Positions 11,501 through 23,500 of a stretch of 64,000 nt of DNA are shown in pieces (positions within the stretch are counted from its first letter, which is position 1; each line of letters begins with the position of its first letter). Under the pieces are notes generated by a model. It searched no databases, was not told where the DNA came from, and saw nothing but the letters and a program-made list of their open reading frames with translations. A program made the position numbers and the translations under genes. Source of the DNA: Chamaecyparis obtusa (taxonomy: Eukaryota; Streptophyta; Pinopsida; Cupressales; Cupressaceae); NCBI GenBank assembly GCA_027943335.1, contig BSBK01001294.1, forward strand, positions 1,410,001 through 1,474,000, written 5' to 3'.

Positions 11501-14500
11501 ATTTGGCTGTTTGAGCATTTCGCATGTACACGTCCACAGGGTGCTCCAATGATGGTAGATGTGAGTACACCAAGAGTTTTTGCTTATCCTCTAAGAGATG
11601 CCTGGCAGTTTGGAGATATCCACTATTGTAGGGTACCTCTAGACCGCATTCCGGGCACAGATGTGATATGGAGACCCTACTGCCAGATGACAGAGTGGCC
11701 AGATACATGATTCCAGATGAGACATTCACAGCCGCAGAAGCTGCTAGAGGGTCATCAAAATCATACAGTGATGCCATACTATTATGATCGGGTGATGAGA
11801 CAGTTCGGCCTGTTACAGGGAGTCCCCAAAGCAGTACCTCATTATGTACATCTGACGAGGTATTATCAAAGACTCGGCGCCATACGCCAACCATCAATAG
11901 CAGACATAGAGGACAGTGATGCAGATGAGACAGAGGATATAGAGATACCATCAGATGTGACCTATTCAGGCATGAGCCGAGATTACATCAGGTATTGGAG
12001 TTTGTAGGGGACCCGCCCCATCTTCCCCAAGGATTATCCTACAGGTGATCCAGGCCTTTCAAAGAGGACACACCGGGATAGTGGTACAGTAGAAGAGGAT
12101 GAGGATCTCAAAGATTTGGAGGAGCACATCTCCGAGGGAGACCCCATGGAGGAGAGAACAGAAGAGAGAGCAAAGGAGATGCCCCCAGCTGGTGATACTG
12201 GTGCAGATGTACACATTTTTCACGCATCACCATTGAGATCACGACGGCCTCCACACGCCCACACAAAGACACCACCACCGAGGCCTAGACATAGCGAGCG
12301 TGGAGAGAGTAGTCACTCCATGCCCCCACCATCTAGACCCTTCAGTGACGTCCAGGAGGGAGACCCAGGTATGAAATATGATATTTGATTAAAAATGTAA
12401 CTTAATTTGAGATTAAAAAGCACTAGATTGATAAATGTATTTTCATTCTACAGCTAGCGTAGCGGAGTGGAGGAGTTTTGTATCCGAGATTCTGAAGGAT
12501 ACATGTATATCCTACTGATTGCCATCCAGCCAGCGAGAGTCTTCCATTGGTCGCAGAGATCCCGGCAGGCATGCCAACATCTTTGCATGTGTCCAACGAG
12601 TGCTGAGGTTGTGCAAAGAGAGAGGAGAAATTGATAGATGACCTACAAAGGCCCCAGGAGAGCATATATGATATGAGCATATCGAGGAGCCACACACGGA
12701 CACACAGATCTACATCCTCCTATCATAGACCAGAGAGATCTGGGATCCATCGACCATCAGAGCGTAGAGATAGACAGAGTGATAAATAGGGCCATGGGCC
12801 ACATATGTATCTGAACTGAAAGATATTTTATGAATGAAAAACTTTCTCTACTAATTAGTTCTATGCTTGATTACTTTGTTTTCGTCATTATAAAACTTAA
12901 CAGAAAGAAAGTAGGTGCATAAATATATTCAAAATGTAATTTTGCTAAAACTACATAACCTATAAAACAAACATAATTATTTTATAAGGAATACATAAAT
13001 GCACAAGGAAAGAAAGAAGGAAATTAAGGATAATAACGTTTGAGATGCATAATATTAATAGGTTCCTTAAAAGAAACACCATCCATATCAGCAAGTTTAT
13101 AAGCACCTGAACCAAAATTTTCAATGAAAACAAAAGGTCCAAGCCAATTAGGGCTAAACTTTCCTTTTGCGCTAGGTAAAGCATTCACATTTCGTTGATT
13201 CTCATATAAGACTAAATCACCAACCAAAAATGTTCGTTCAATTACCTTATGATTATATTGCTTCTAAAGAAATTTATGATAAGCTTTTATATGTTCTAAC
13301 GCATGTAATCGTTGTTCATCCAACATTTCTAGCTCTTGTAAGCGTTGTTCACGAAAAGTATCCTTGTCAATTATCCCATGAAATGAAACACGTAAAGAAG
13401 GTATTTCTAATTCCAAAGGCATAATAGCATTAGTACCGTAGACAAGATTGTAAGGAGAAGTACCCCTGGCAGTACGAACACTAGTCCTATAAGCCCATAA
13501 AGCATAGGTCAGTTGAGTATGCCAATCTTTCGCATGCTTGCTAACTATTTTTCTCAGAATTTGTTCAATGATTTTATTTGATGCTTCAGCTTGACCATTA
13601 GATTGAGGATAATAAGGAGTTGAAAATCTATGTTGAATTCGATATTTCGCCAAGAATTTCGCAACTTCTTTGTTCTTAAAAGAGGTACCATTATCCGAAA
13701 CTATCGTCGAAGGAATACCAAATCGTGTTACGATATTGTTAAGGATGAAATCACAAATAACATCCGCAGTCGTTGAACGAAGAGGGACAGCTTCGACCCA
13801 CATCGTGAAGTAATCTGTAGCAGTCAGGATGTATGTATGTCCTTGAGAAGAAGCTGGTGAGATTTTTCCAATAAGATCAAAACCCCAAATACTAAAAAGC
13901 CATGGAGAAACTTGATTACGAAGCCCACGAGCAGGAGCATGAATCGAATTACTATGTTGTTGACATTGAGGACATTTCTTAACAAACATGAAAGAATCTT
14001 GCTCCATTGTTTGCCAATAATATCCCATTCTAAGCAATTTATTAACCAGAGATTTTCCACCAAAATGTCCTCCACAAGAACCAGAATGAGCTTTTGCTAA
14101 AGCTACCAGGATTTCGGTTCTATTGAGACATCTTAATAGTAATCCTTCATAAGAGTGTTTGTAAAGCGTATCTCCTAAAATGATGTAACGTGCTGCAAGC
14201 TTCCTAATACGATTACACGTGTTCCTTGTTGCTGATTCAGGAAAAGTACCACCTTTCAAAAAATGAAAAATATGAGAATACCATTCATCCGAATGCAAAT
14301 TGAAACAATCAAAGGTAATCTTTTTAGAGATCGCAGGGTTTTTAAGAGTTTGCATAGTAAATTGAAAGTTTTCAGCATTATTCTCAAGACAAACCAAAGA
14401 AGTTGCGCTTGCCATGGCGTCCACATGTCGATTATCTTTCCTAGGTAAGGTTTGAATCGTATAAGAAAAGAATTGCCAAAGCACATCAAGGGCCAAATCT

Positions 14501-17500
14501 CTATATTGTGTCATTTTATCATTCTTAGTCTAATAACCTCCTTTAATTTGTTCAACAATCAATTGTAAATCTCCATATATTTGCAAGTGTTTGATGTTAA
14601 GGGATGAAGCTGCTCGTAGGCTAGCTATAAGAGCTTCATACTGCACAATGTTATTAGTACAAGGAAAGGTTAATTTGCATGATAAAGGGATTGGCTTTTT
14701 CGTAGGAGGAATCAAGATAATACCAATACCAGAACCTGTCTTACATTTAGACCCATCAAAATATAATTCCCAAATATCATCCTGTTGAATAGCTAGAATA
14801 TTGTCATCGGGGAATTCTATTGAGGTAGAACATGTATCAGAATGAGGACAAGGAGCTTCAGCTAAATAATCTGTTAAAGCTTGTCCCTTAATAGACTTCT
14901 AAGAAATGAAATTAAGGTCAAATTCTGTAACTAACATCACCCACTTTGCTAGACGGCCAGAGAGATCAGTTTGTGAGAAAAGATGTCTCAAAGGATCAAA
15001 TTTAACAATCACATTGACTTCAGCATTTAAAAGATAATGCCTGAGTTTTTGGCAAGCATAAACTACAGCTAAGCATTGTCTTTCCAAATCTGTGTATCTT
15101 GTTTCGTAATCAAGTAAGGTCCGACTAATGTAATACACAGGTCTTTCCTTACCGTTATTATCATTTTGAGCTAACAACGCACTCACGGCCTTCGGAGTTG
15201 CTGAAGTATACAAATGAAATGGTTTATCAAATTTAGTCGGTTGCAAGATAGGAGGATTCGCAAGATACTCCTTAAATTGCTCAAAGGTTTGTTTACGTTC
15301 ATCATTCCAAGAGAAAGTGGTATCCTTTCTAAGCAAGGAAGTAAAAGGAATAGTTCTATCCGCTAAATTAGAAATAAAGCGACGAATAGCTTGTATTTTT
15401 CCTTGTAAACTCTGTAACTGAGAAATATTCTTAGGAGGAGGCATATTAACAATAGCTTCAATCTTTTCAGTATCTCCTTCTATGCCTCGCTTAGAGATTA
15501 TAAATCCTAATAATTTACCAGAATCAACTCCAAAGACACATTTCTTAGGCTTTAATCTCATGTTGTAACTTCTAATCCTTTCAAATATTTGTCGTAAAAT
15601 AGTCACATGATCTTCTCTTTGTATAGACTTTGCTAAGATATCATCCACATAATCTTCAAGGATCTTATGAATGTAATCATGAAAAATCAAAATCATCGCT
15701 CGTTGATAAGTTGCTCCCGCATTCTTTAATCCAAAAGGCATCATGACCCAACAAAATGTTCCCCAAGGTGTTATGAATGCGGTCTTAAATTGATCTTCAG
15801 GAGGAATAAAGATTTGATTATATCCAAAAAAACCATCCATAAAGGATAACAAGGCATGACCCGCTATTGAATCCACAATCATATCAATATTAGGTAACAA
15901 GAAATCATCCTTTAGGGATGCTTTATTTAAGTCTCTAAAGTCAATACACATCCTTATCTTATTTTCTCCTTTTGACACAAGCACAATGTTTGAAATCCAA
16001 TCTGAGTAATCAATAGAACGGATAAATCCAGAATCCAATAACTTTTCAATTTCAATTTTAACTAGTAAAGCAATTCGCAGATTCATCTTTCGAATTTTCT
16101 GCTTCACAGGTTTCATATTTGGCTTTAAAACAATATTATGAGTAACAATCTTAGAATCTATACCCGGCATCTCTAAATATGTCCAAACAAAAATGTTCTT
16201 AAATTCAAGTAAAAGGGAAACCAGCTGATCACGTTCATCCTGATTCAAACATTTCCCAATCTTTATCATCTTTTCAGAGTCGTTCTCATCCATTTGAATA
16301 TCAACAGTCTCAGTTATTAACAAATCACTTCGTATTGGAGGATCCATCAGCAAAGGAAGAATATCTTGTTTATCATGTTCTCCAAAATAAGCATCGGTAC
16401 TTAAACAATAAGGCTTTTGTCATTTGTGATGAAACTTAGGTAAATCCTCATAAACCCCTAAAAAATCCATCAAGGATTCATCTTCAGGAAAAATATCTAA
16501 AGTAGGTCTTTGATTAATGTCAATGAGGAGTGGGTTAACCAATTTCAACTGTCCACTGCATATATGATTAACATTAGGAGGAAAAGCCGATGGTTGTCCA
16601 ACAAGTCGAATATCATGACAGACAAGATGAATATCTTATCAACAATGGTGTGATGTTATAAAAGTTTAAAAAATTGCAACTAAGCAAAACTCAGCATACC
16701 AAGTTTGACTTTGACTCGACAACTCAGCAAAACTCGGTAAATTAAAAAAATTAAATTCATAAACTCATCAAAACTTGGCTAGGGAGTAATCAGCTGTTTT
16801 CTCATTTTCTATTCAACTCATAAGTATTCAGGCAATCTTTTACACTACAGGTGTTACCAATTTAAGCATTGGGGAACAGCTCTGTTATAACACACCATCT
16901 TAGACATCACACCGCTAGTTAAGGTTGAACTCTGAAGTAAAACTAGCAGTTGCTTTACCCATTAGAAAATTACTCACTTGGACATCAAAAAAGGGATACA
17001 ATTCAAGCCTCAATTGAGAAAAAAAATCAATAAGATTTAAGAAGCACTAGGAGTTGATAAACACCAACAAGAAGTTTATGCAAGCTAAATTGCTACCTTA
17101 GTTTGAGTAACATAATAACTGCTACAGATGCAATACAAGAAGCAGAGCATGCAAAATGCTGGTATGCATAGGAACATGACCGGACAGCTTAGATGTATGG
17201 TTCTAGGGTCCTGTTACAATTTTGAAATATCTTCTCTACATGTAGTTCATGGCATTAGGTCCATTTAATGGAGAGTCGACTTTTTGTCCTGATGAAGTTA
17301 GTAAACCCCTACTCCTCTTATAGGTGGATTTTAGATCTGAATGTTGTTCATCATTATATAAACATTTGTGCAACCACATACATCTTCCTCATTGTTCTAA
17401 GTATCCACTACTCCTAGTATCCTGCTATGATAATTTTGAACCATCAATAACTTTCCTAATAACCCCAAAGATAACAATTACTAACAACCCCCAAAATAAG

Positions 17501-20500
17501 AGTACTCCTTGGATACAAGGACCGTGCCTAAACCATCACTCTAAACTTAATTCCTAGTAATTTGGAAGTACGTCAAGATAAACAGTGCAAATCAAATCCC
17601 AATTGTCTCTATATATAATAAGATGACAACAAGTTAAACATAAATGATTATTTAAAATGTTGAGACTATTCTTTCAATACCTCAAGACTCAAATAAAAGT
17701 CAATTCCTCCATTGACCAAGACTTAAGTATGTATCCATCTCGCACTAGGCTATATTATCTCAGAATGTGTGGTGGCTAGAAAGCAAAACACAAGATGACC
17801 TGATCTTTACCACATCAAGAGAACTCCTAGAAAGGAGGAAATTAAAAAAAAAAACCCACTAGGAACTGGGAATCCACCATCCTCTATATGGAGATATCTA
17901 TTCCCATCAGGGACTAGATGCCACAAGGGTCAGAGCATGAAATACGAAAATAAGAATGAGATTGCCACATTGAGCCCAAAATCTAGCTGAATACAGGAAG
18001 ATTGACAACAGACACAACCAGTAGAGTATGCTTAGAATAATGGATGTATGGATCAAACTCCTAAAGTTCCTAACCCTGTCACATGGGGATTTATCTGCTG
18101 CTGCAATTTTGTGCTCCTGAGTGAGTCAAGTTCCTAAAGCAATACCTAAGTCGAGTTTCGCTTCTACACTTGGCAAGGAAAGACCAACAAGTAGAGCAGG
18201 CCATTCAATGAGGACCTGTGATTACTGACAGATGGTACACCCATAAGTGGTACAGTGCAGATTATACGACAACAGTGAATCATGTAAGTATGAGACTATG
18301 AAAATTTGTATAGGACCAAGACATATAAGAAAGAAGCAACATGTTTTTTGAGGTGGAGACTGAAAGAAAAAATGAGCACAATTATGAGTACACATATATT
18401 GCTTCTCATTATCATTAAAAAATGTCATGATCTCACCTATCTGGTCTTGAATTTCATGTTTTTAATATTCCACTGATAATCCAGACAAGTTGCATGCACA
18501 CCTAGCACATTACACGGACTCCCTGATTCACAAAGTAATGTCCAACTACAATTCACAAATACAATTTGCACACATACACCTGTACATTTTTCAGCTCACA
18601 CATTATTCCTAGCAGCTATTTTGAGCAATAGGTCACTCTACAAGGCCTTCTAACTAGGGCTATAATATTTTATACATAAATCTATGAGCTCTGTATATCA
18701 ATGTCAAAAACCAAACAACAGTTTTTGCACAAATGCTTTGAAGTGATAGTTGTATTCTAAACTCAAGTAAGCAAAAGTAAAACAATTACATCAATGGCAG
18801 GTAGCAAAATTATGAAGACATAATTAATCTCATTAAAGAGGCCATCAATTTCTTATTAATGAATGCAATCTATAGTCTATTTACTTCTATATGTGTAAAT
18901 GATCCAGTCTTACTTTTCAATGTCAGATTCTAATTCTTCATTTTCTGATTTTCCCAAAACATTCAAATAAGACGACCTATAGAGGTGAAGGAAAACTGAG
19001 TAAATTTTGGACATATTACCGTGATGATCCAAAACATAAAAGAATCCGAATGAAGTGCCGACAAGAATATCCAAATACCCATCACCATCCAGATCAACCA
19101 CTGTAGGAGAAGAGTAAATATGGGCACGAAATTTTCCAGAGTCTGTGCTAAGATCCAATTGACTTGTCCATTTTACTTGTTTCGTATCAAGATTAAAGAC
19201 CACAATGGCACCTGCAACATATTTACCAATATCTATACCTCCCAGCTCTGCTGAATGTGCATGGTTGTCATAGTATCTGTCAAATAGAATATGATACCAT
19301 TAATTAAAGCAAGAGTAGAAAAAGAATATCTCGCAATTGAAAATGCTAGCAGCAAAATCTGAAAGCAAAATATATTTAAATAAATTTGCACATCTCAAGA
19401 CATAATATATGAGGTTATTTTTGAAATGCATATAAATATGGCTTCATTATGGAAAAGCTTATCAGCACAAAATCTTTTCTTTTGTGCAGTACTTGCTTTT
19501 GGATTTTATTATTGAATGTAATTATTCCAGCATGAGCACTACCTGGAAATCATGTAAAAAAGCGTAGGGGCAACCTATACCACAACAAGAAACCTAACTT
19601 AATGCTTAGATGACACGTTACCACAAACAATTCAAAGTGAACTGAGCACATAAAACAGCCAAATAAAATGTAATAGAACCAATATTTTTTTTTTTGTTTT
19701 ACATTGCCCAAAAGCTTCAACAAAGCCTATTCACCCTAATTTCTGTTCAGTGAATGATAGAAACAAAAATACCTTGAGCTCACTTGGAAAGCATTAGCTT
19801 AATTTCTATATAAGGTAAAACAAAAGGCAAAACAATCAACAAATTCTGTAGAAAGGGAAGAGACCTTACTCACGATCAAAAAAATAAGACACTGCAATAA
19901 TCATCTCATTGATGCCATCATTATCGATATCTGCAATCACCTGAAACATTTGGCCCAAGTTTATAAAAATGGTACACCATTACCAATAAAGCACTAGCAG
20001 TATTGTAAGTTGTAAATGTATCTGTCATCTAATCTGTATTTTAATTTCATAACTTTAAAAAGGAAACTTACTGGAGTAGATAGGATATGTGAATCAACAT
20101 TAACAAAATCTTCTTCCTTTTGATGTTGGGCCTCAGTCCAATCTTCATCTCCCCAGGCTGCTTCATCGACATAGTCATCATAATCATATGTGTATTCATC
20201 AGCCAAGGCTTCATCTCCTTCTCGAAACAAATCAAAAGAGGCATCTGCATCCTCCTCCAGCTCCTCATCATTTTCAACAGTTAAAGTATTTGCACTGTCA
20301 TTGTTCTTAGATATTTCTGTTTCAGCTTCCATAAGAAGCCGCCTTTTGGTAGCTTCTGGATTTGTTGTAGTTGAAGCATTTGTAATTGCTTCCATACCTG
20401 GTAAATTGTGCATGGATGCCTCATCATCACCAATACGATCAGTTTTACTGATATTTGATTTTGTTTCATTCCCCATATCAGTTGATGTATGCTCGGAAAG

Positions 20501-23500
20501 ATTGGTTGAAACTACATTGTGGGTATTGTTTTCTATGGCAGATTGGTGACCACCATTTTGAGGAACCTCAGACAATGATTGCGTCTTTGATGCATTTGAT
20601 AATGCTTTGTGCTCAACTTCATGTGAAGAAACAGACTGGTTGGACTTAGACTTTTGGCTGCTTCCATGTTTACCTGCACAGTGATTTCCAGCAAAGAGGC
20701 ATCTGTCAAACAGAAAACCTAGTCTTGATGAAAACAACAAAAATGTCTTGTAAGAATAAAGAGGACTTTATTTGAATACTAATATTTGCATTCAGGGAGT
20801 CAAAACAATATTCATCTCCTGTTACACTTTTGCATGTCATGCAACATTTCTGATTGCAGAAAATATCATTTAAAAATAGAGACCCTAATTTGAGCAATGG
20901 CTCAGATGTTAGCCCTTCTGACTTTCATAGGATGAGATTTTGTGTGAATTTCTGTTCCTTGGGTTCATTTCTAAAAAAACAAAATTATAATACAAGGTAA
21001 GGTAAAAGACTAGGAATGAAATTTAAAACTTTGCCATATCTTCTAAGAAAATGAGATCAAAGCCTTATCTTACTCATATCATGAGAGAATGATCGGCATT
21101 ACATGCAGGAGAGTTAGTGTATTTTGAAAAAGAGGACAAAGGAAATAAAACATAAAATCTTATATGCTTAAAGATTCAAGAAGTTTCAGGCATAAAGGTC
21201 TTTCCAAACACAAGAATTGAGTATAACTTCAGAACCAAAACAATCTTATTGTAGAGGATAAAAGTGTGTGCCCTCCACCTTTATAAAATTATAAAACAAA
21301 AAATCCTATATGCTTAAAGATTCAAGAACTTCCCAGCGTAAGGGCCTTTCCATACAAAGAGAACCAAGTACAATTCTAGAACCAAAACAATATAATTATA
21401 ACATGAGGTAAGAGAATTGCATAAAATTTAAAACTGTGACATATCTGGAAAGAAAATGAGATCAAAGCCTTATCTCATTCTTCACGTGAGAGAAAAATTG
21501 GCATTACATGCAAGAGAGGTATTATTTTTTCAAAAATAAAACCATGGAAATAAGACAAAAAATCCTATATGCCTAAGCATTCACGAACTTCCCAGCATAA
21601 GGATCTTTCCATACTCACAGAACCAAGAATAAATCTAGAACCAAAACAGTCTTATTCTAGAGGATAAAAGTGTTTCCCTTCCAGCTTTATAGGACATAAA
21701 TCCTATATGCTAAATTCAAGAGCTTCTCAGCATAATGATCTTTCCATACACACAGAACCAGCATGACTCTAGAACCAAAACAATCTTATTGTAGAGGATA
21801 CAAATGTCTGCCTTCCATCTTTCTAATACAAAAAGTCCCTATATGCTTAAAAGATTCAAGTACTTCCCAGCTTAAGAATCTTTCCATTCACAGAGAACTA
21901 AGTATAACTCTAGGACAAAAAAAGCAATCTGATTGTTGACAATAGAAGTGCATACCCTCCGCTTTTACCCCTTCATTCTATGCTCACTTAGCATAAATAT
22001 TGTAAACACATGGTTTCAGCCCCCAATTCAACTCTTTTGGAACACCAACTGACTCTAATCCTAAGCCATTACTCTATTATGTTAATTTGTCACTATCACT
22101 ATAGAAAAAGGCCAGGCCAGTTATATGGGGCTCTGCCTCCCTAGACTAGACTACCCACACGGTACTGTCCCCAACACAAAACCATCCATGTGGTCCAGTT
22201 CTAGGAATATGACCATTATCCATTGGCTTCTTAGCTGAAGGTCTCAAGGTCTACTTAATCAAAAAGATATTATAGACAATAATGTGCTTCAAGTATAGGT
22301 TATTAATGACATCTATAGCACAAATACATGATGAATCTAATCAAGTAGAAATGGTTGATAAAGATCTTCTGAATGATCCAATCAGTTTTGTTGAAAAACC
22401 CTAAAAATATCTCTAGCATACACAACATTAATGTTACAAAGGAAAATATCAAACATGATGAGGACCAAGTAAAAATATACATAAAAATGAGTTATCAATG
22501 GCATGTCATGATGATTGACCTAAAGCTCTAGTAATTACTATAATAGAAACAAAAGTACCTCAAGAGAATCAACATGAACCAAAGTCCAAAAATTACAAAA
22601 AAGTATCTCAGACATTCTCATGATAATGATCAAAATGCTGACAAAGCTACAACTACCAAAAGTCTCAAAAACGAGTGTATAACACATAATATGTAAGATG
22701 AAGGTGAAATGGATTTAGCTCACCTAAGAAGAGAGGTTTCCAAAGAGGCAATACAACAAACTTTGTTGGAAGAAGATTGGGCATAGCCAAGTGTTAAAAA
22801 AAGATTTCTACAAATGCATGAGATTGAACTACCAAGCAGAATGGGGATTTCCCCCATCTTCAATATTGAAAATCTTTAGACATATCATGGAGTTTGAAAG
22901 TAAGAAGAGAAAAATACTAAAATAGAGGTTCCTAATTGGAGGAAACTTATGCTAAAACAACCAAGGAAAGAAATTGAGCGTATCCTAAAATAAAGACTTG
23001 GAAAGGAAACTAGGTGGAAGGAATATGTTGAATCACTTAGTCAAGTGGAAGAACAAATCATAACAAGACTCTACTTTATTAGCTCCAACAAAGTTGTGGC
23101 AATATGGGCACAAAACAAAAAAAGTTCAAGCTCTACATTGAGTAGGAGCCTACTTTCTTTTCCTGCCTGACTCTAATGCAAAATCTTCACAAGGTTCAAG
23201 CAATCAATGTCACCAAAAATATTATGTGTTCACTTTTAGTTTATTTGTGCTAACTTTGAGTTCCTTGGTGTGGGAGTAATTTTAAATTCAACTTTCCAAA
23301 TTCAAAATGGAATCCCTTCATTTTGAGCATCCCACTTGGTTGGATGCCTTGATGATTCCTCATTACACTTGTTTGCAAGTAGTTGATATGTATATACCAC
23401 CTTTTCCTTTGGGATGTAACCTATGGTAATTATTAATAATTGTATAGGTATATACGACATGTGAGGGGTTACGAATGGCAGCCCCCAGACCCCTTCTTTC

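Larger units (their letters stand above)
10481..12518 (+). pseudogene. Plant mobile domain (PMD) gene, three exons, antisense to Tat pol
   Basis: Exon 1 is 10481-10558 (ATG to PE, donor GAG|GTGAGT), exon 2 is 10871-12368 and exon 3 starts at 12454; phases agree at both junctions. Exon 2 holds a plant mobile domain (aminotransferase-like PMD family, as in MAIN/MAIL1): [51 protein letters not shown] and [13 protein letters not shown], then an Arg/Ser/Pro-rich low-complexity tail. It is one continuous frame broken by stops at 11003 (TAG), 11708 (TGA) and 12005 (TAG), with another TGA at 12516 in exon 3; no frameshift is needed. MAIN/MAIL proteins act in silencing and expression control in the nucleus, but PMD copies are often carried by transposons. 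It is now a pseudogene. Confidence 0.75.
8487..16640 (-). mobile_element. Tat-lineage Ty3/gypsy retrotransposon, 5' truncated, with antisense PMD gene
   Basis: On the minus strand the order is pol (16640 to 13024), spacer with an oppositely oriented PMD gene (10481 to about 12700), polypurine tract (9890-9873) and a 3' LTR (about 9872-8487). A second, archaeal-type RNase H between RT/RNase H and integrase is the signature of the plant Tat lineage (Ogre, Retand and relatives). Gag, protease and 5' LTR are missing above 16640, so no target duplication can be checked. Tat elements with an extra open frame, sometimes antisense, have been reported from plants; that the PMD gene belongs to this element is inferred from position and shared repeats. 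Confidence 0.7.

Noticed and set aside
13024..16640. Endogenous plant pararetrovirus
   Set aside because: An integrase follows RT and a second RNase H is present; there is no movement or coat protein. This is a Tat gypsy element.
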